A stretch of 5,724 nt of DNA, from positions 1 through 5,724 of the forward strand of contig CALARR010000325.1 in assembly GCA_937889015.1 (NCBI GenBank), read 5' to 3'. Every line of letters starts with the position of its first letter. Within the stretch, counting starts at the first letter, position 1. Shown one piece after another: positions 1-5,647 of the stretch. A model generated the notes under the pieces. It was given only the letters and a program-made list of their open reading frames with translations, did not search any database and was not told the origin of the DNA. The translations under genes and the position numbers were made by a program. The DNA comes from an uncultured Planctomycetales bacterium. Its GTDB lineage: Bacteria; Planctomycetota; Planctomycetia; Pirellulales; Thermoguttaceae.

Positions 1-723
1 GGCGCAGCCGTCGCCCAGCATGTTGCGGCGGTTGTAGGTCATGTGCATCATGCGCGTGCCCAGTTGGAAGAAGACCCGCAGCAACTCCAGTTCGCTGGGG
101 GCGCTGACCCACTGTTCGACCATGGGCACGGCGTTGGAGCTGAAGTACAGGCAGTGGCGGCCCTGCTGCTTGGCGGCCAGGATGTCGTCGGGCGTAACGG
201 CCTTGAAGACGAAATCGCGGAGCCGGTCGCAGACATAGGTGAAGCGTGCCAGGCGGCGGAGGATGCGCAGCGGCGCCTGGCACTCCTCGCCCGCGTTCTG
301 CAGGATGCAGGTCACGCCGGCCGCTTCCCAGGCCTCCTTGTACTGGGCCTGCTGATGGGCGTGGGCGACACAGCCGGTCATGCCCATTTCTTCGCGCAGG
401 TCGCTCAACTCCAGGGGCGACGCGCCGGACTCCACCGCCTTGTTCAGGGCGTCGACATCCAGCGCCGAGCGGGGCGAAAAGCCGTAGGACTCGACCACCA
501 CCGAGGCCGCGTGCAGTTCCAGCCCGTGCTGCAGTTGCGCCGGCGTGGGCTTGAGCACCTCCCGGGCGGCTGCCCGGGCCTTCTCGATGGTCTCGCTGTA
601 TTTCTGGGACCCTGAGGGATTGGCGATCGGAGCCGGGGCGGCAAAGGCCGACGTCGCCGCGCCAGCCGCCGCGCCAGTCGCCGCAGCCAGGGCCGAAGCC
701 TTGAGAAAAGTCCGTCGTTGCAT
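1..723 (-). CDS. Tat-exported membrane dipeptidase-like (peptidase M19 superfamily) protein, N-terminal part
   Basis: The reading frame starts at 723 and runs open to base 1, giving 241 residues; the C-terminus lies outside the window. Residues 2-8 read QRRTFLK, a classic twin-arginine signal, followed by an Ala-rich hydrophobic stretch and a likely cleavage site near AFA-AP (residues 26-30), so export by Tat is expected. The segment LGTRMMHMTYNRRNMLGDGCA (residues 221-241, written here split as LGTRMMHMTY and NRRNMLGDGCA) matches the M19/renal dipeptidase block around 'LG-R---LTYN--N---DG'. The family hydrolyses dipeptides with a binuclear zinc centre. The usual N-terminal His-x-Asp metal motif is not seen: VVVESYGFSPR stands at about residues 75-85 where it is expected. 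The usual 'EGG' strand is replaced by YFSSNAVP (193-200). The catalytic state is therefore doubtful, although ligands further downstream cannot be seen. An AGGAG site lies 9 nt before the ATG. Family membership is fairly sure; activity and substrate are unknown. Confidence 0.82.
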   Translation of the reverse strand, partial: MQRRTFLKASALAAATGAAAGAATSAFAAPAPIANPSGSQKYSETIEKARAAAREVLKPTPAQLQHGLELHAASVVVESYGFSPRSALDVDALNKAVESGASPLELSDLREEMGMTGCVAHAHQQAQYKEAWEAAGVTCILQNAGEECQAPLRILRRLARFTYVCDRLRDFVFKAVTPDDILAAKQQGRHCLYFSSNAVPMVEQWVSAPSELELLRVFFQLGTRMMHMTYNRRNMLGDGCA

Positions 724-732
724 GGTCGATGT

Positions 733-737
733 CTCCT
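733..737 (-). promoter_or_regulatory. Ribosome-binding site of the M19-like gene
   Basis: AGGAG on the minus strand, 9 nt upstream of the ATG at 723. It fixes the start that produces the Tat signal, which is why this start was chosen. Confidence 0.75.
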
Positions 738-777
738 GGGCAGAATGCGGGCCACAACCGGCGGGGAGTGTCCCGGT

Positions 778-806
778 ATCCTACCCGCTGCGACAGGCCA
801 CCGCAA
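778..806 (-). promoter_or_regulatory. Candidate sigma70-type promoter of the M19-like gene
   Basis: On the minus strand TTGCGG (801-806) and TAGGAT (778-783) are separated by 17 bp, about 55 bp before the start codon. The match is only 3/6 and 4/6 to the consensus. Position and spacing are good but the call is weak. It sits downstream of the three hairpins that follow the chemoreceptor gene. Confidence 0.28.
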
Positions 807-811
807 GAAAT

Positions 812-865
812 GGCAGACCCCATGGCGGCGCAGGAGGAGCGAGCCTGCGTGCCATGGGGCATGTC
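812..865. repeat. Long imperfect hairpin
   Basis: CCCCATGGC (818-826) pairs perfectly with GCCATGGGG (851-859). After a one-base bulge and a possible G-U pair, CGCAGG (829-834) pairs with CCTGCG (844-849), leaving a 9-nt loop. Beyond a 2x2 internal loop, bases 812-815 pair with 862-865. That gives about 20 pairs in 54 nt. It lies in the 3' flank of the chemoreceptor and upstream of the M19-like promoter candidate. It could form part of a transcript end or protect RNA; there is no T run for an intrinsic terminator. Confidence 0.6.
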
Positions 866-908
866 CATCCACGAAACAACGCAACGCTTTGCAGCCGCTG
901 CCGGAACC

Positions 909-942
909 GTTCGGCCGGCTGGCCTAGGTCAGCCGGCCGAAC
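909..942 (-). terminator. Strong GC-rich hairpin, possible U-less terminator of the chemoreceptor gene
   Basis: GTTCGGCCGGCTG (909-921) and CAGCCGGCCGAAC (930-942) are perfect 13-bp inverted repeats. The 8 bases between them contain CCTAGG, so the dyad is nearly continuous. It is about 100 bp downstream of the chemoreceptor stop. The structure is very stable, but no T tract follows on either strand, so it would have to work without a U tail or act as an RNA 3' end or insulator. The inverted repeat is certain; its role as a terminator is inference. Confidence 0.45.
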
Positions 943-969
943 TCACTGCGGCGATTCCGGCGCGCGGCG

Positions 970-1044
970 AGTGCTTTGTCATCGGTTGATCTGGGGATTG
1001 CCATGTCGAACTCGCATCCCCATTTCGCGTTGTGACAAAGCACT
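970..1044. repeat. 75-bp dyad with 12-bp terminal inverted repeats, overlapping the chemoreceptor stop codon
   Basis: AGTGCTTTGTCA (970-981) and TGACAAAGCACT (1033-1044) are perfect inverted repeats. A second perfect pair, TGGGGAT (992-998) and ATCCCCA (1016-1022), has exactly the same centre of symmetry (base 1007) and is separated by equal 10-bp gaps on each side. The right end covers two bases of the chemoreceptor TAG stop (1043-1045). The block layout suits a small non-autonomous mobile element or a cruciform-forming RNA element. No clear target-site duplication is seen. It is not a standard terminator, as there is no T run. Confidence 0.6.
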
Positions 1045-2947
1045 AGTGGGTCTTGAATCCACTGACCAACTGTTGCAGCGAGGTAGCTTGGGCCCCCAGT
1101 TCCTGGCTGGAGGAGGCCATCTGCTCGCTGCCGGCGGCCGACCGTTCGGTGACTTCGGCCACACCTTGGATGGCCTTGGAGACCTCATCGGCGTTGGTCG
1201 CCTGTTCCACGGTCGCAGCGGCGATCTCGGCGATCTTCGCCGCCGTCTGTTCCACTCCGTCGACGATCTGCTTCAAGGACTGGCCCGTCTCCTCCGACAA
1301 CTGGGCCCCCTCTTGCACGCGCTGGGTCGATTCCTTGATGAGCGTGGAGATCTCGCGCGCCGCCTGGTTCGAGCGTTCGGCCAGTTTGCGGACCTCGTCG
1401 GCCACGACGGCGAACCCCATGCCGTGCTCGCCGGCCCGGGCCGCTTCGATGGCGGCGTTCAGGGCCAGCAGGTTGGTCTGGCTGGCGATCTCGGCGATCA
1501 CCTGGATGATCTCGCTGATCTGCTGCGAGCTGGTGCGGATCAGGTCCATGGCCTCGATCGACTTCTGCACCGCGCCGCCCCCCTGCTCGGCGAGCTTGTT
1601 GGCGTGGCGCGCCATGTTGTCCGCCTCCTGGGCGTTTTCCTTGACGCCCTGGATGGAACGGGCCAGCTCCTCGATCGACGCCGACATCTCTTCCACGCTG
1701 GAGCTCTGCTCCTGGGCCCCTTGGGCCAGGGACTGCGAGCTCTCGGCGATGACGCGAGCCCCCTCGTTGAACTGCGTCGCGCTCTCCGTCACGCGGCCGA
1801 TGATGCCCGCCAGGTCCTCCAACATCTTCTTGATGCCGGCGGCCAGTTCGTCGATGGCCTCTTCCCCTTCGACCTGCACGCGCTGGGTCAGGTCGCCCTG
1901 AGCCGCGGCGTTGACCACCTGCAACAGCCGGTCCACCTTGCCGCGGAGGATCTCGGCCTTCTGGCGTTCCAGAGCCGCCTGTTCGCGCTCGCGAGCGGCC
2001 TGCTCTTCCTTGCGCTGCTGCTCTTCGTGGGCACGTTCCTGCTCGCGCGCCGCCTCCTCGTCCTTGCGGCGCTGCTCTTCGGCCGCACGCAGCCGCTCTT
2101 CCTCGGCCTTCTGGGCCTGAATCTGCTTCTCGCGCTCGTTGGCCACCTTGATGTCGTCGATCATCTTGGCACTGGCCGCGATCGAGGCGTTGAGGGCCGT
2201 GGCCATCACGCCAATCTCGTCGCGCGTGTCCACGTCCAGGCGGACGTTGTAGTTCGACTGCGCCACCGCTTCGCACACGGTCACGGCCTTCTGCAACGGC
2301 TTGACGATGATCCGGGCCACGAAGTAGCCGATGGCCATCGCAATGCCCACGCCGAAGACGAGCACGAGGATGGTCGTGAAGCGTTGGGCGGCGTAGGTCC
2401 CCTGGCTCTCTTCGTAGGTCCTCTCGCCCAGAGTCTCCTTGGTCTCGGTCAGGCCGCGCAGGGCCTGCACCACGTTCTGCACGCACTTGCCGCCGGCGCG
2501 CAACTCGGCCAGCGCGTCCTCCCTGCGCTGAGCGGCGCACAGGTCGAACACCTTCTGGGAGATCGCCTGGTAGTCTGCAAAGGCCTGGCGCGCCTTCGCC
2601 GCCTCGGCCTTGCCCTTCTCGGTCACCAGCGTGGCCTCGCTCTTGGCCAGGTTGTCGAGCAACGAAGCGGCGTATTTGTCGGCCGTTTCCTTGTTGCGTT
2701 TGACATCCGCCGGGTCCTTGGCGATGATCGCCTCGCGCATCTCGCGCGCAATGAACATCAGGTCGATGTTGGAGTCCTTCAGATAGGTCAACCCCTTCAT
2801 GTCCCGCTCGTAGAGCGTGGCCAACATCTCCTTGATCTGCGCCATTCCGCTCACCCCGGAATAGCCCACGAAGGCCATGATCGCGCAGATCACCAGGTAA
2901 CCGGAAATCATCTTCTTCATCGTGCCCAAATTGTAGAACCAGCGCAT
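1043..2947 (-). CDS. Methyl-accepting chemotaxis protein with two HAMP-like segments and a charged coiled coil
   Basis: This 634-residue transmembrane chemoreceptor would relay periplasmic signals to CheA/CheW. Segments in order: TM1 at about residues 11-33; an all-helical periplasmic sensor at about 34-189, resembling the four-helix-bundle MCP sensor; TM2 at about 190-212; HAMP at about 211-263; an E/R/Q/K-rich coiled coil at about 266-335; a second HAMP-like segment at about 336-385, containing NAAAQGDLTQRVQVEGEEAI; and the signalling domain at about 400-634. The conserved hairpin tip is intact around residues 479-526 (EIASQTNLLALNAAIEAARA, then GMGFAVVADEVRKLAERS). The sensor contains two cysteines, C137 and C155, that could pair. 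The C-terminus (SGFKTH) lacks the NWETF-type pentapeptide that tethers CheR/CheB in some receptors. The start at 2947 was chosen because AGGAG lies 8 nt upstream and the N-terminus then leads straight into TM1; the open frame extending back to 3100 has no such signal. No che genes lie nearby, so it is an orphan receptor. The ligand is unknown. Confidence 0.95.
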   Translation of the reverse strand: MRWFYNLGTMKKMISGYLVICAIMAFVGYSGVSGMAQIKEMLATLYERDMKGLTYLKDSNIDLMFIAREMREAIIAKDPADVKRNKETADKYAASLLDNLAKSEATLVTEKGKAEAAKARQAFADYQAISQKVFDLCAAQRREDALAELRAGGKCVQNVVQALRGLTETKETLGERTYEESQGTYAAQRFTTILVLVFGVGIAMAIGYFVARIIVKPLQKAVTVCEAVAQSNYNVRLDVDTRDEIGVMATALNASIAASAKMIDDIKVANEREKQIQAQKAEEERLRAAEEQRRKDEEAAREQERAHEEQQRKEEQAAREREQAALERQKAEILRGKVDRLLQVVNAAAQGDLTQRVQVEGEEAIDELAAGIKKMLEDLAGIIGRVTESATQFNEGARVIAESSQSLAQGAQEQSSSVEEMSASIEELARSIQGVKENAQEADNMARHANKLAEQGGGAVQKSIEAMDLIRTSSQQISEIIQVIAEIASQTNLLALNAAIEAARAGEHGMGFAVVADEVRKLAERSNQAAREISTLIKESTQRVQEGAQLSEETGQSLKQIVDGVEQTAAKIAEIAAATVEQATNADEVSKAIQGVAEVTERSAAGSEQMASSSQELGAQATSLQQLVSGFKTH

Positions 2948-2955
2948 CGCATGAA

Positions 2956-2960
2956 CTCCT
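2956..2960 (-). promoter_or_regulatory. Ribosome-binding site of the chemoreceptor gene
   Basis: AGGAG on the minus strand, 8 nt before the ATG at 2947. It decides for this start over the upstream in-frame ATG at 3100. A second ATG five bases upstream of the chosen one is out of frame. Confidence 0.75.
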
Positions 2961-2993
2961 GAATTGTCGGGCTTGTTGACGGCGCTCGCACAA

Positions 2994-3022
2994 GAGACAC
3001 TCCTCGCAAGTGGAGTGTTCTC
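2994..3022 (-). promoter_or_regulatory. Leader hairpin upstream of the chemoreceptor
   Basis: ACACTCC (2997-3003) and GGAGTGT (3012-3018) pair perfectly around an 8-nt loop. The stem extends by GAG/CTC with one bulged base. It lies about 34 nt upstream of the ribosome-binding site, inside the transcript if the promoter candidate at 3086-3113 is used. The role is unknown; it may affect mRNA stability or translation. Confidence 0.4.
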
Positions 3023-3085
3023 GGCGGCGTCCGCGATTCGGGGGTGAAACGGTCGCCGGAGACACGCGTCTCGCAGTTGCCAGAA

Positions 3086-3113
3086 AACATAGATTGGCAT
3101 CCGCCGCGTTCAA
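3086..3113 (-). promoter_or_regulatory. Candidate sigma70-type promoter of the chemoreceptor gene
   Basis: On the minus strand TTGAAC (3108-3113) and TATGTT (3086-3091) are 16 bp apart, each matching 4 of 6 consensus bases. This would give a 5' leader of about 130 nt. The -35 box lies inside the 15-bp palindrome at 3104-3118, an arrangement typical of repressor or activator sites. Confidence 0.35.
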
Positions 3114-3118
3114 CGCGG
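3104..3118. promoter_or_regulatory. 15-bp perfect palindrome, operator-like
   Basis: CCGCGTT and AACGCGG flank a single central C. It overlaps the -35 box of the candidate chemoreceptor promoter and is therefore a plausible protein-binding site. The divergent LuxR-type regulator is one candidate binder, by position only. Confidence 0.4.
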
Positions 3119-3161
3119 AAAGACCAACTATGGATCGCCTACCCGCGATAGGCACGGAGCC

Positions 3162-3171
3162 AATTCGAATT
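3162..3171. promoter_or_regulatory. 10-bp perfect palindrome AATTCGAATT
   Basis: A small AT-rich palindrome in otherwise GC-rich DNA, about 50 bp from the operator-like site and about 180 bp before the regulator start. It could be a binding site. It is short enough to occur by chance. Confidence 0.25.
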
Positions 3172-3180
3172 CCGCACGAG

Positions 3181-3206
3181 CGCAACAATCGCTACAGCGC
3201 GTTGCG
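3181..3206. repeat. Inverted repeat CGCAAC / GTTGCG
   Basis: A perfect 6-bp inverted repeat with a 14-bp spacer, which itself holds CGCT/AGCG. It lies between the palindromes above and the regulator gene. It may be an operator or an RNA stem. Weak on its own. Confidence 0.25.
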
Positions 3207-3342
3207 AGTTGGGCAGTAATCGAAGTTCTGTTCCATGGCAGTTACACGCCACAGCCTGAGGCGAACGATATAGGTGTACGGGGAGCGCGTGCAGAGTCTG
3301 TAGCTCATGGGATGGGTCGCAGACTCCTTTCAGGTCGAGGCC

Positions 3343-4425
3343 ATGATGACTACATCGGTCCCCAACTCCATTAGTGACACCGAACAGTGCCTTCCTCCAG
3401 CGCTCTCCTTCTGCGCTCCGGCCGCCGTGGCCACCGCGGCGGACACTCTGCGTACACGACACGCTGACGTGGTGCACCGGCTCGATGCGCGCCTCCCACC
3501 GGACAGCCGGCGACGCACACCGGGCGATGCGCTGGGACCTGGGTTCGCATTTCTCAAGCAATTGGAACTGCTGTTGCTGCAGCATGGCGGCAACCTGGAC
3601 GCGATCCTGCAAGGGGTGGCGTGCGTGCTGCCCGATGGATGCCGCTTGCCCGACCGCTATGCGGCGGCGGTGATCGTTCGCGAACAGACCTATGCCGGGC
3701 CCGGTTGGCACGAGTCGCTTCCGCGCATCGAGCGCAGGATCCTGGTGAACGATACGCCGGTGGGGTGCATGCAACTGGCCTGCCTGGAACCACCGTCCGA
3801 CCAGCATGCCGCGCCGTTCTCCTCCCAGGAAGAACAACTGCTCGATTTCACCGCCGTGCTGATCAGCAAGACCGTGGAGCGGCTGGGCGCGCTGGAGCAG
3901 CTCCGAGCCACCGTCGCCCAGTTGCAGCAGGAACGGACGGCCCTGCAACAGGCCAATGCCGCCCTGCGCGGAATCCTCAATCAGATTGAAGAGGAGCGGA
4001 TGGCCACGGGACGGTCGGTATCGGCCAACGTGGAACGGCTGATCATGCCTTTGGTGGTATCGCTGCAGCAACGAATTCCCGCCCCGGATCGGCCAATCGT
4101 CGAGTTCCTGAGGCGGAGCCTGGAGGAGATCGTCTCACCCTTCGTCGACCGTGTTTCTCGGGTCTTCGCTTCCCTCACGCCGCTGGAAGTCGCCATCTGC
4201 CGCATGATCCGCGACGGCCTGTCGACCAAAGAAGTGGCCAAGATCCGCCAGGTGTCTGCGGCCACCGTGGCCCGCCAACGCGAACACATCCGCCGCAAGC
4301 TGGGCCTGGCCGGCACACAGACCAATCTGGCCACGTTCCTCCGCGCCAGCATGGAGAGCAGCGGACCGCGCAAGGGGCAGAACGAACGGATGGCCGGGCC
4401 CCAGTATTGCGTGTCCGGTGAGTGA
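3343..4425 (+). CDS. One-component regulator: GAF-like sensor, coiled coil, LuxR/GerE-type helix-turn-helix
   Basis: Likely a cytoplasmic transcription regulator of 360 residues. Residues about 74-181 resemble the GAF-like module often found beside PAS or kinase domains. It begins LDAILQGVACVLPDG, has an I--ndtPVGCMQLACLE strand, and ends F-S-EEQLLDFTAVLISKTVERL. Residues 182-222 form a Gln/Glu-rich coiled coil. Residues about 203-275 (ALRGILNQIEEER, then VERLIMPLVVSL, then SLEEIVSPFVDRV) are a helical linker typical of this architecture. Residues 277-340 are the GerE-like HTH: LTPLEVAICRMIRDGLSTKE, then VSAATVARQREHIRRKLGL. No receiver domain or phospho-acceptor is present, so it probably senses a small ligand directly. 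The start is uncertain. The ATGs at 3343 and 3346 have GAGG at 3337-3340 just upstream; an in-frame ATG at 3307 would add 12 residues but has a poor ribosome-binding site. It is divergent from the chemoreceptor, which may be a target. Residues 1-65 are low-complexity and poorly conserved-looking. Confidence 0.9.
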   Translation: MMTTSVPNSISDTEQCLPPALSFCAPAAVATAADTLRTRHADVVHRLDARLPPDSRRRTPGDALGPGFAFLKQLELLLLQHGGNLDAILQGVACVLPDGCRLPDRYAAAVIVREQTYAGPGWHESLPRIERRILVNDTPVGCMQLACLEPPSDQHAAPFSSQEEQLLDFTAVLISKTVERLGALEQLRATVAQLQQERTALQQANAALRGILNQIEEERMATGRSVSANVERLIMPLVVSLQQRIPAPDRPIVEFLRRSLEEIVSPFVDRVSRVFASLTPLEVAICRMIRDGLSTKEVAKIRQVSAATVARQREHIRRKLGLAGTQTNLATFLRASMESSGPRKGQNERMAGPQYCVSGE

Positions 4426-4547
4426 CGCCGCGAGGACCACCGACGGGAGGCCGGTTTCAAAGGCTCTCGCCGGAAATCGCTCCAGCATGACGTTTCTGAA
4501 CACCAACGAAGCCGATCGGCGCGCCGGCCTGCGCACGGCCCAATCCG
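4426..4547. other. Convergent intergenic gap without an evident terminator
   Basis: These 122 bp lie between the stops of the regulator and the M23 gene. They contain two adjoining 10-bp palindromes, GCCGATCGGC (4511-4520) and CGGCGCGCCG (4517-4526), but no loop-forming stem followed by a T run on either strand. Confidence 0.5.
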
Positions 4548-5510
4548 CTACGGTGCGTAGAGTTCCCACCACACTTGCAGGGCCTCGCGCGTCGTGGGTT
4601 CCGCGGTCTTGTCGACCAGCAGGGTGGCGATTTCGGGCTGCGACTGCAGGTCGATGGCGTTGAGGAACAGTTCCAACTCCTTCATGGCCGACTTGTCGCC
4701 GCCGCGGCTCTTGGCCATGACGTCCTTGTAGGCCGTCTTGAACTTCTTCCGGTTGTCCAGCAAGTGCCGCTTCAAGGCCATGGCGCCTTGCTGCGGCGTG
4801 GCCGCCGCGCGGACAAGGCTTACCAACTCCGGCCGGATGAACGACAACTGGCCCGTGCCTTGCACACCGGCCAGCGGGCCTTCTTCCGGCTCCGGCGTGC
4901 CGCCGGGGGCCCGATACTTGCCGCCGCTCACCACCGCAAAGGGCGCCTCCTGGCCGGACTTGAACAACGTGGGGAACGACTGCATGGTGTTGCCCCGCAT
5001 GCGATAGGCGACGAAGTGCAGGTGCGGCGTGCTGGAATAGCCCGTGTTGCCCGATAAGGCGATCGGTTCGCCTTCGCGCACGCGCTGCCCCACGCGAACC
5101 TGCACGCCGTGCTGGGCCAGATGCGCGTAGTAGGCATACGTGCCATCATCGTGACGGATGATCACATGGTTGTCCTTGTTTCGCAACTCCTCGCTCAGGC
5201 CCGACTGCCAATGCGAACTGACCGTCTCGACCACCACGCCCGCGCACGCGGCCATGATGGGTGTCTCCTCGGGCATCTGCCAGTCGAGGGCATACACGCC
5301 TTCGTGCGTCGGCCACTCCAGATATCCTCCTCCCACCAGGAATTCTGCGCCGGGCGCGTAGGGCAACGAATACAGCGGCAACACGGCGCCCTGGGCGTCT
5401 ACGGCCGTGGCCACGGTCGACGTCGGCGGCGCGGCGGCCTCTTCGGCCCAGAGTTGGCCATCGAACCATCCCAGAAACAGTCCGAGCGCAAGTGCCGTGC
5501 GAATGCTCAT
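4548..5510 (-). CDS. Secreted M23 (LytM-like) metallopeptidase
   Basis: A 320-residue exported protein, likely a zinc endopeptidase acting on peptidoglycan cross-links or another peptide in the envelope. Residues 1-22 form a signal peptide (MSIRTALALGLFLG core, cleavage likely after LWA). The M23 domain spans about residues 50-190. H69 and D76 (HEGVYALD) are the probable first zinc ligands, followed by the strand PEETPIMAACAGVVV (80-94). YYAHL carries H130, and PHLHF carries H163 and H165. The first ligand pair is spaced H-x6-D rather than the textbook H-x3-D, as in the 'YAIDF/YALDW' branch of the family. Residues about 200-320 form a C-terminal region with a Pro/Glu linker and a charged helical part (about 225-320) that I do not recognise. 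The start at 5510 is supported by GAGAGGA 7 nt upstream and by the signal peptide; the frame continues upstream to 5684 but has no leader logic. The gene stands alone. Substrate is inferred from family only. Confidence 0.92.
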   Translation of the reverse strand: MSIRTALALGLFLGWFDGQLWAEEAAAPPTSTVATAVDAQGAVLPLYSLPYAPGAEFLVGGGYLEWPTHEGVYALDWQMPEETPIMAACAGVVVETVSSHWQSGLSEELRNKDNHVIIRHDDGTYAYYAHLAQHGVQVRVGQRVREGEPIALSGNTGYSSTPHLHFVAYRMRGNTMQSFPTLFKSGQEAPFAVVSGGKYRAPGGTPEPEEGPLAGVQGTGQLSFIRPELVSLVRAAATPQQGAMALKRHLLDNRKKFKTAYKDVMAKSRGGDKSAMKELELFLNAIDLQSQPEIATLLVDKTAEPTTREALQVWWELYAP

Positions 5511-5517
5511 CGTTCGG

Positions 5518-5524
5518 TCCTCTC
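5518..5524 (-). promoter_or_regulatory. Ribosome-binding site of the M23 gene
   Basis: GAGAGGA on the minus strand, 7 nt before the ATG at 5510. It supports this start, which places the signal peptide at the N-terminus, over the longer in-frame start at 5684. Confidence 0.7.
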
Positions 5525-5544
5525 TCGTCGCGCGTTGGCCGCAA

Positions 5545-5647
5545 TATTGACCCTCAGATAAACAATGCAACCAGGGCGACCATCGGGAGCCCGGTTTCGT
5601 GCGGCAAACGCCACCCTCACGTTGCATTACTATTCTGAGCACCAATA
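5545..5647. repeat. 103-bp imperfect dyad with about 27-bp arms upstream of the M23 gene
   Basis: Three perfect inverted blocks share one centre (base 5596): TATTG/CAATA (5545-5549, 5643-5647), CTCAGA/TCTGAG (5553-5558, 5634-5639) and AATGCAAC/GTTGCATT (5564-5571, 5621-5628). The gaps between blocks are equal on both sides, and 20 of 27 arm positions are complementary. Both outer ends are TA. It sits 35 bp upstream of the M23 start. A TATTAT hexamer on the minus strand (5645-5650) overlaps the right end and could be a -10 box, but no good -35 was found. It may be a miniature inverted-repeat element or a long regulatory dyad. Bases 5651-5724 show nothing recognisable. Confidence 0.5.

Larger units (their letters stand above)
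724..1042. other. Intergenic region rich in inverted repeats
   Basis: This 319-bp gap lies between the chemoreceptor and the M19-like gene, both on the minus strand. In the direction of transcription it holds three dyads (970-1044, 909-942, 812-865), then a weak promoter candidate and the ribosome-binding site. No open frame with a believable start was found. None of the dyads is followed by a T run on either strand. Confidence 0.7.
2948..3342. other. Divergent intergenic control region
   Basis: These 395 bp separate the chemoreceptor (minus) from the GAF/LuxR regulator (plus), so both genes' control signals should lie here. It contains a leader hairpin (2994-3022), a small stem at 3059-3072 (GAGAC/GTCTC), a promoter candidate (3086-3113) and several palindromes: 3104-3118, 3137-3153 (GCCTA/TAGGC), 3162-3171 and 3181-3206. 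No convincing plus-strand promoter was found; a TATAGG hexamer near 3270 lacks a partner. No believable small gene was seen. Confidence 0.6.

Noticed and set aside
43..615. Plus-strand open frame antisense to the M19-like gene
   Set aside because: The minus-strand frame from 723 gives a Tat signal and M19 motifs with a good ribosome-binding site; the plus-strand protein shows nothing.
724..1042. Integron attC site as an explanation for the paired hairpins
   Set aside because: No core RYYYAAC/GTTRRRY ends are present, no integrase is nearby and the genes are not cassette-like.
545..2962. Plus-strand open frame of 805 codons antisense to the chemoreceptor
   Set aside because: It is a shadow of the high-GC chemoreceptor coding sequence. 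The translation is Leu/His/Arg-rich with no domain, and the minus-strand protein is unmistakable.
2948..3100. N-terminal extension of the chemoreceptor to an ATG at 3100
   Set aside because: The extra 51 residues are not membrane- or domain-like, and the AGGAG site directs the start at 2947.
1185..3188. Minus-strand open frame of 667 codons in another frame of the chemoreceptor
   Set aside because: Its composition is dominated by Arg/Gly/Gln, typical of a frame-shifted GC-rich gene, and it overlaps the real gene entirely.
3139..4071. Minus-strand open frame of 310 codons antisense to the regulator
   Set aside because: It has no recognisable domain or ribosome-binding site; the opposite strand encodes GAF-like and HTH motifs.
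5570..5625. Possible sigma54 promoter (TGGC...TTGC) on the minus strand
   Set aside because: The spacing between the GG and GC elements is too short for the -24/-12 consensus.
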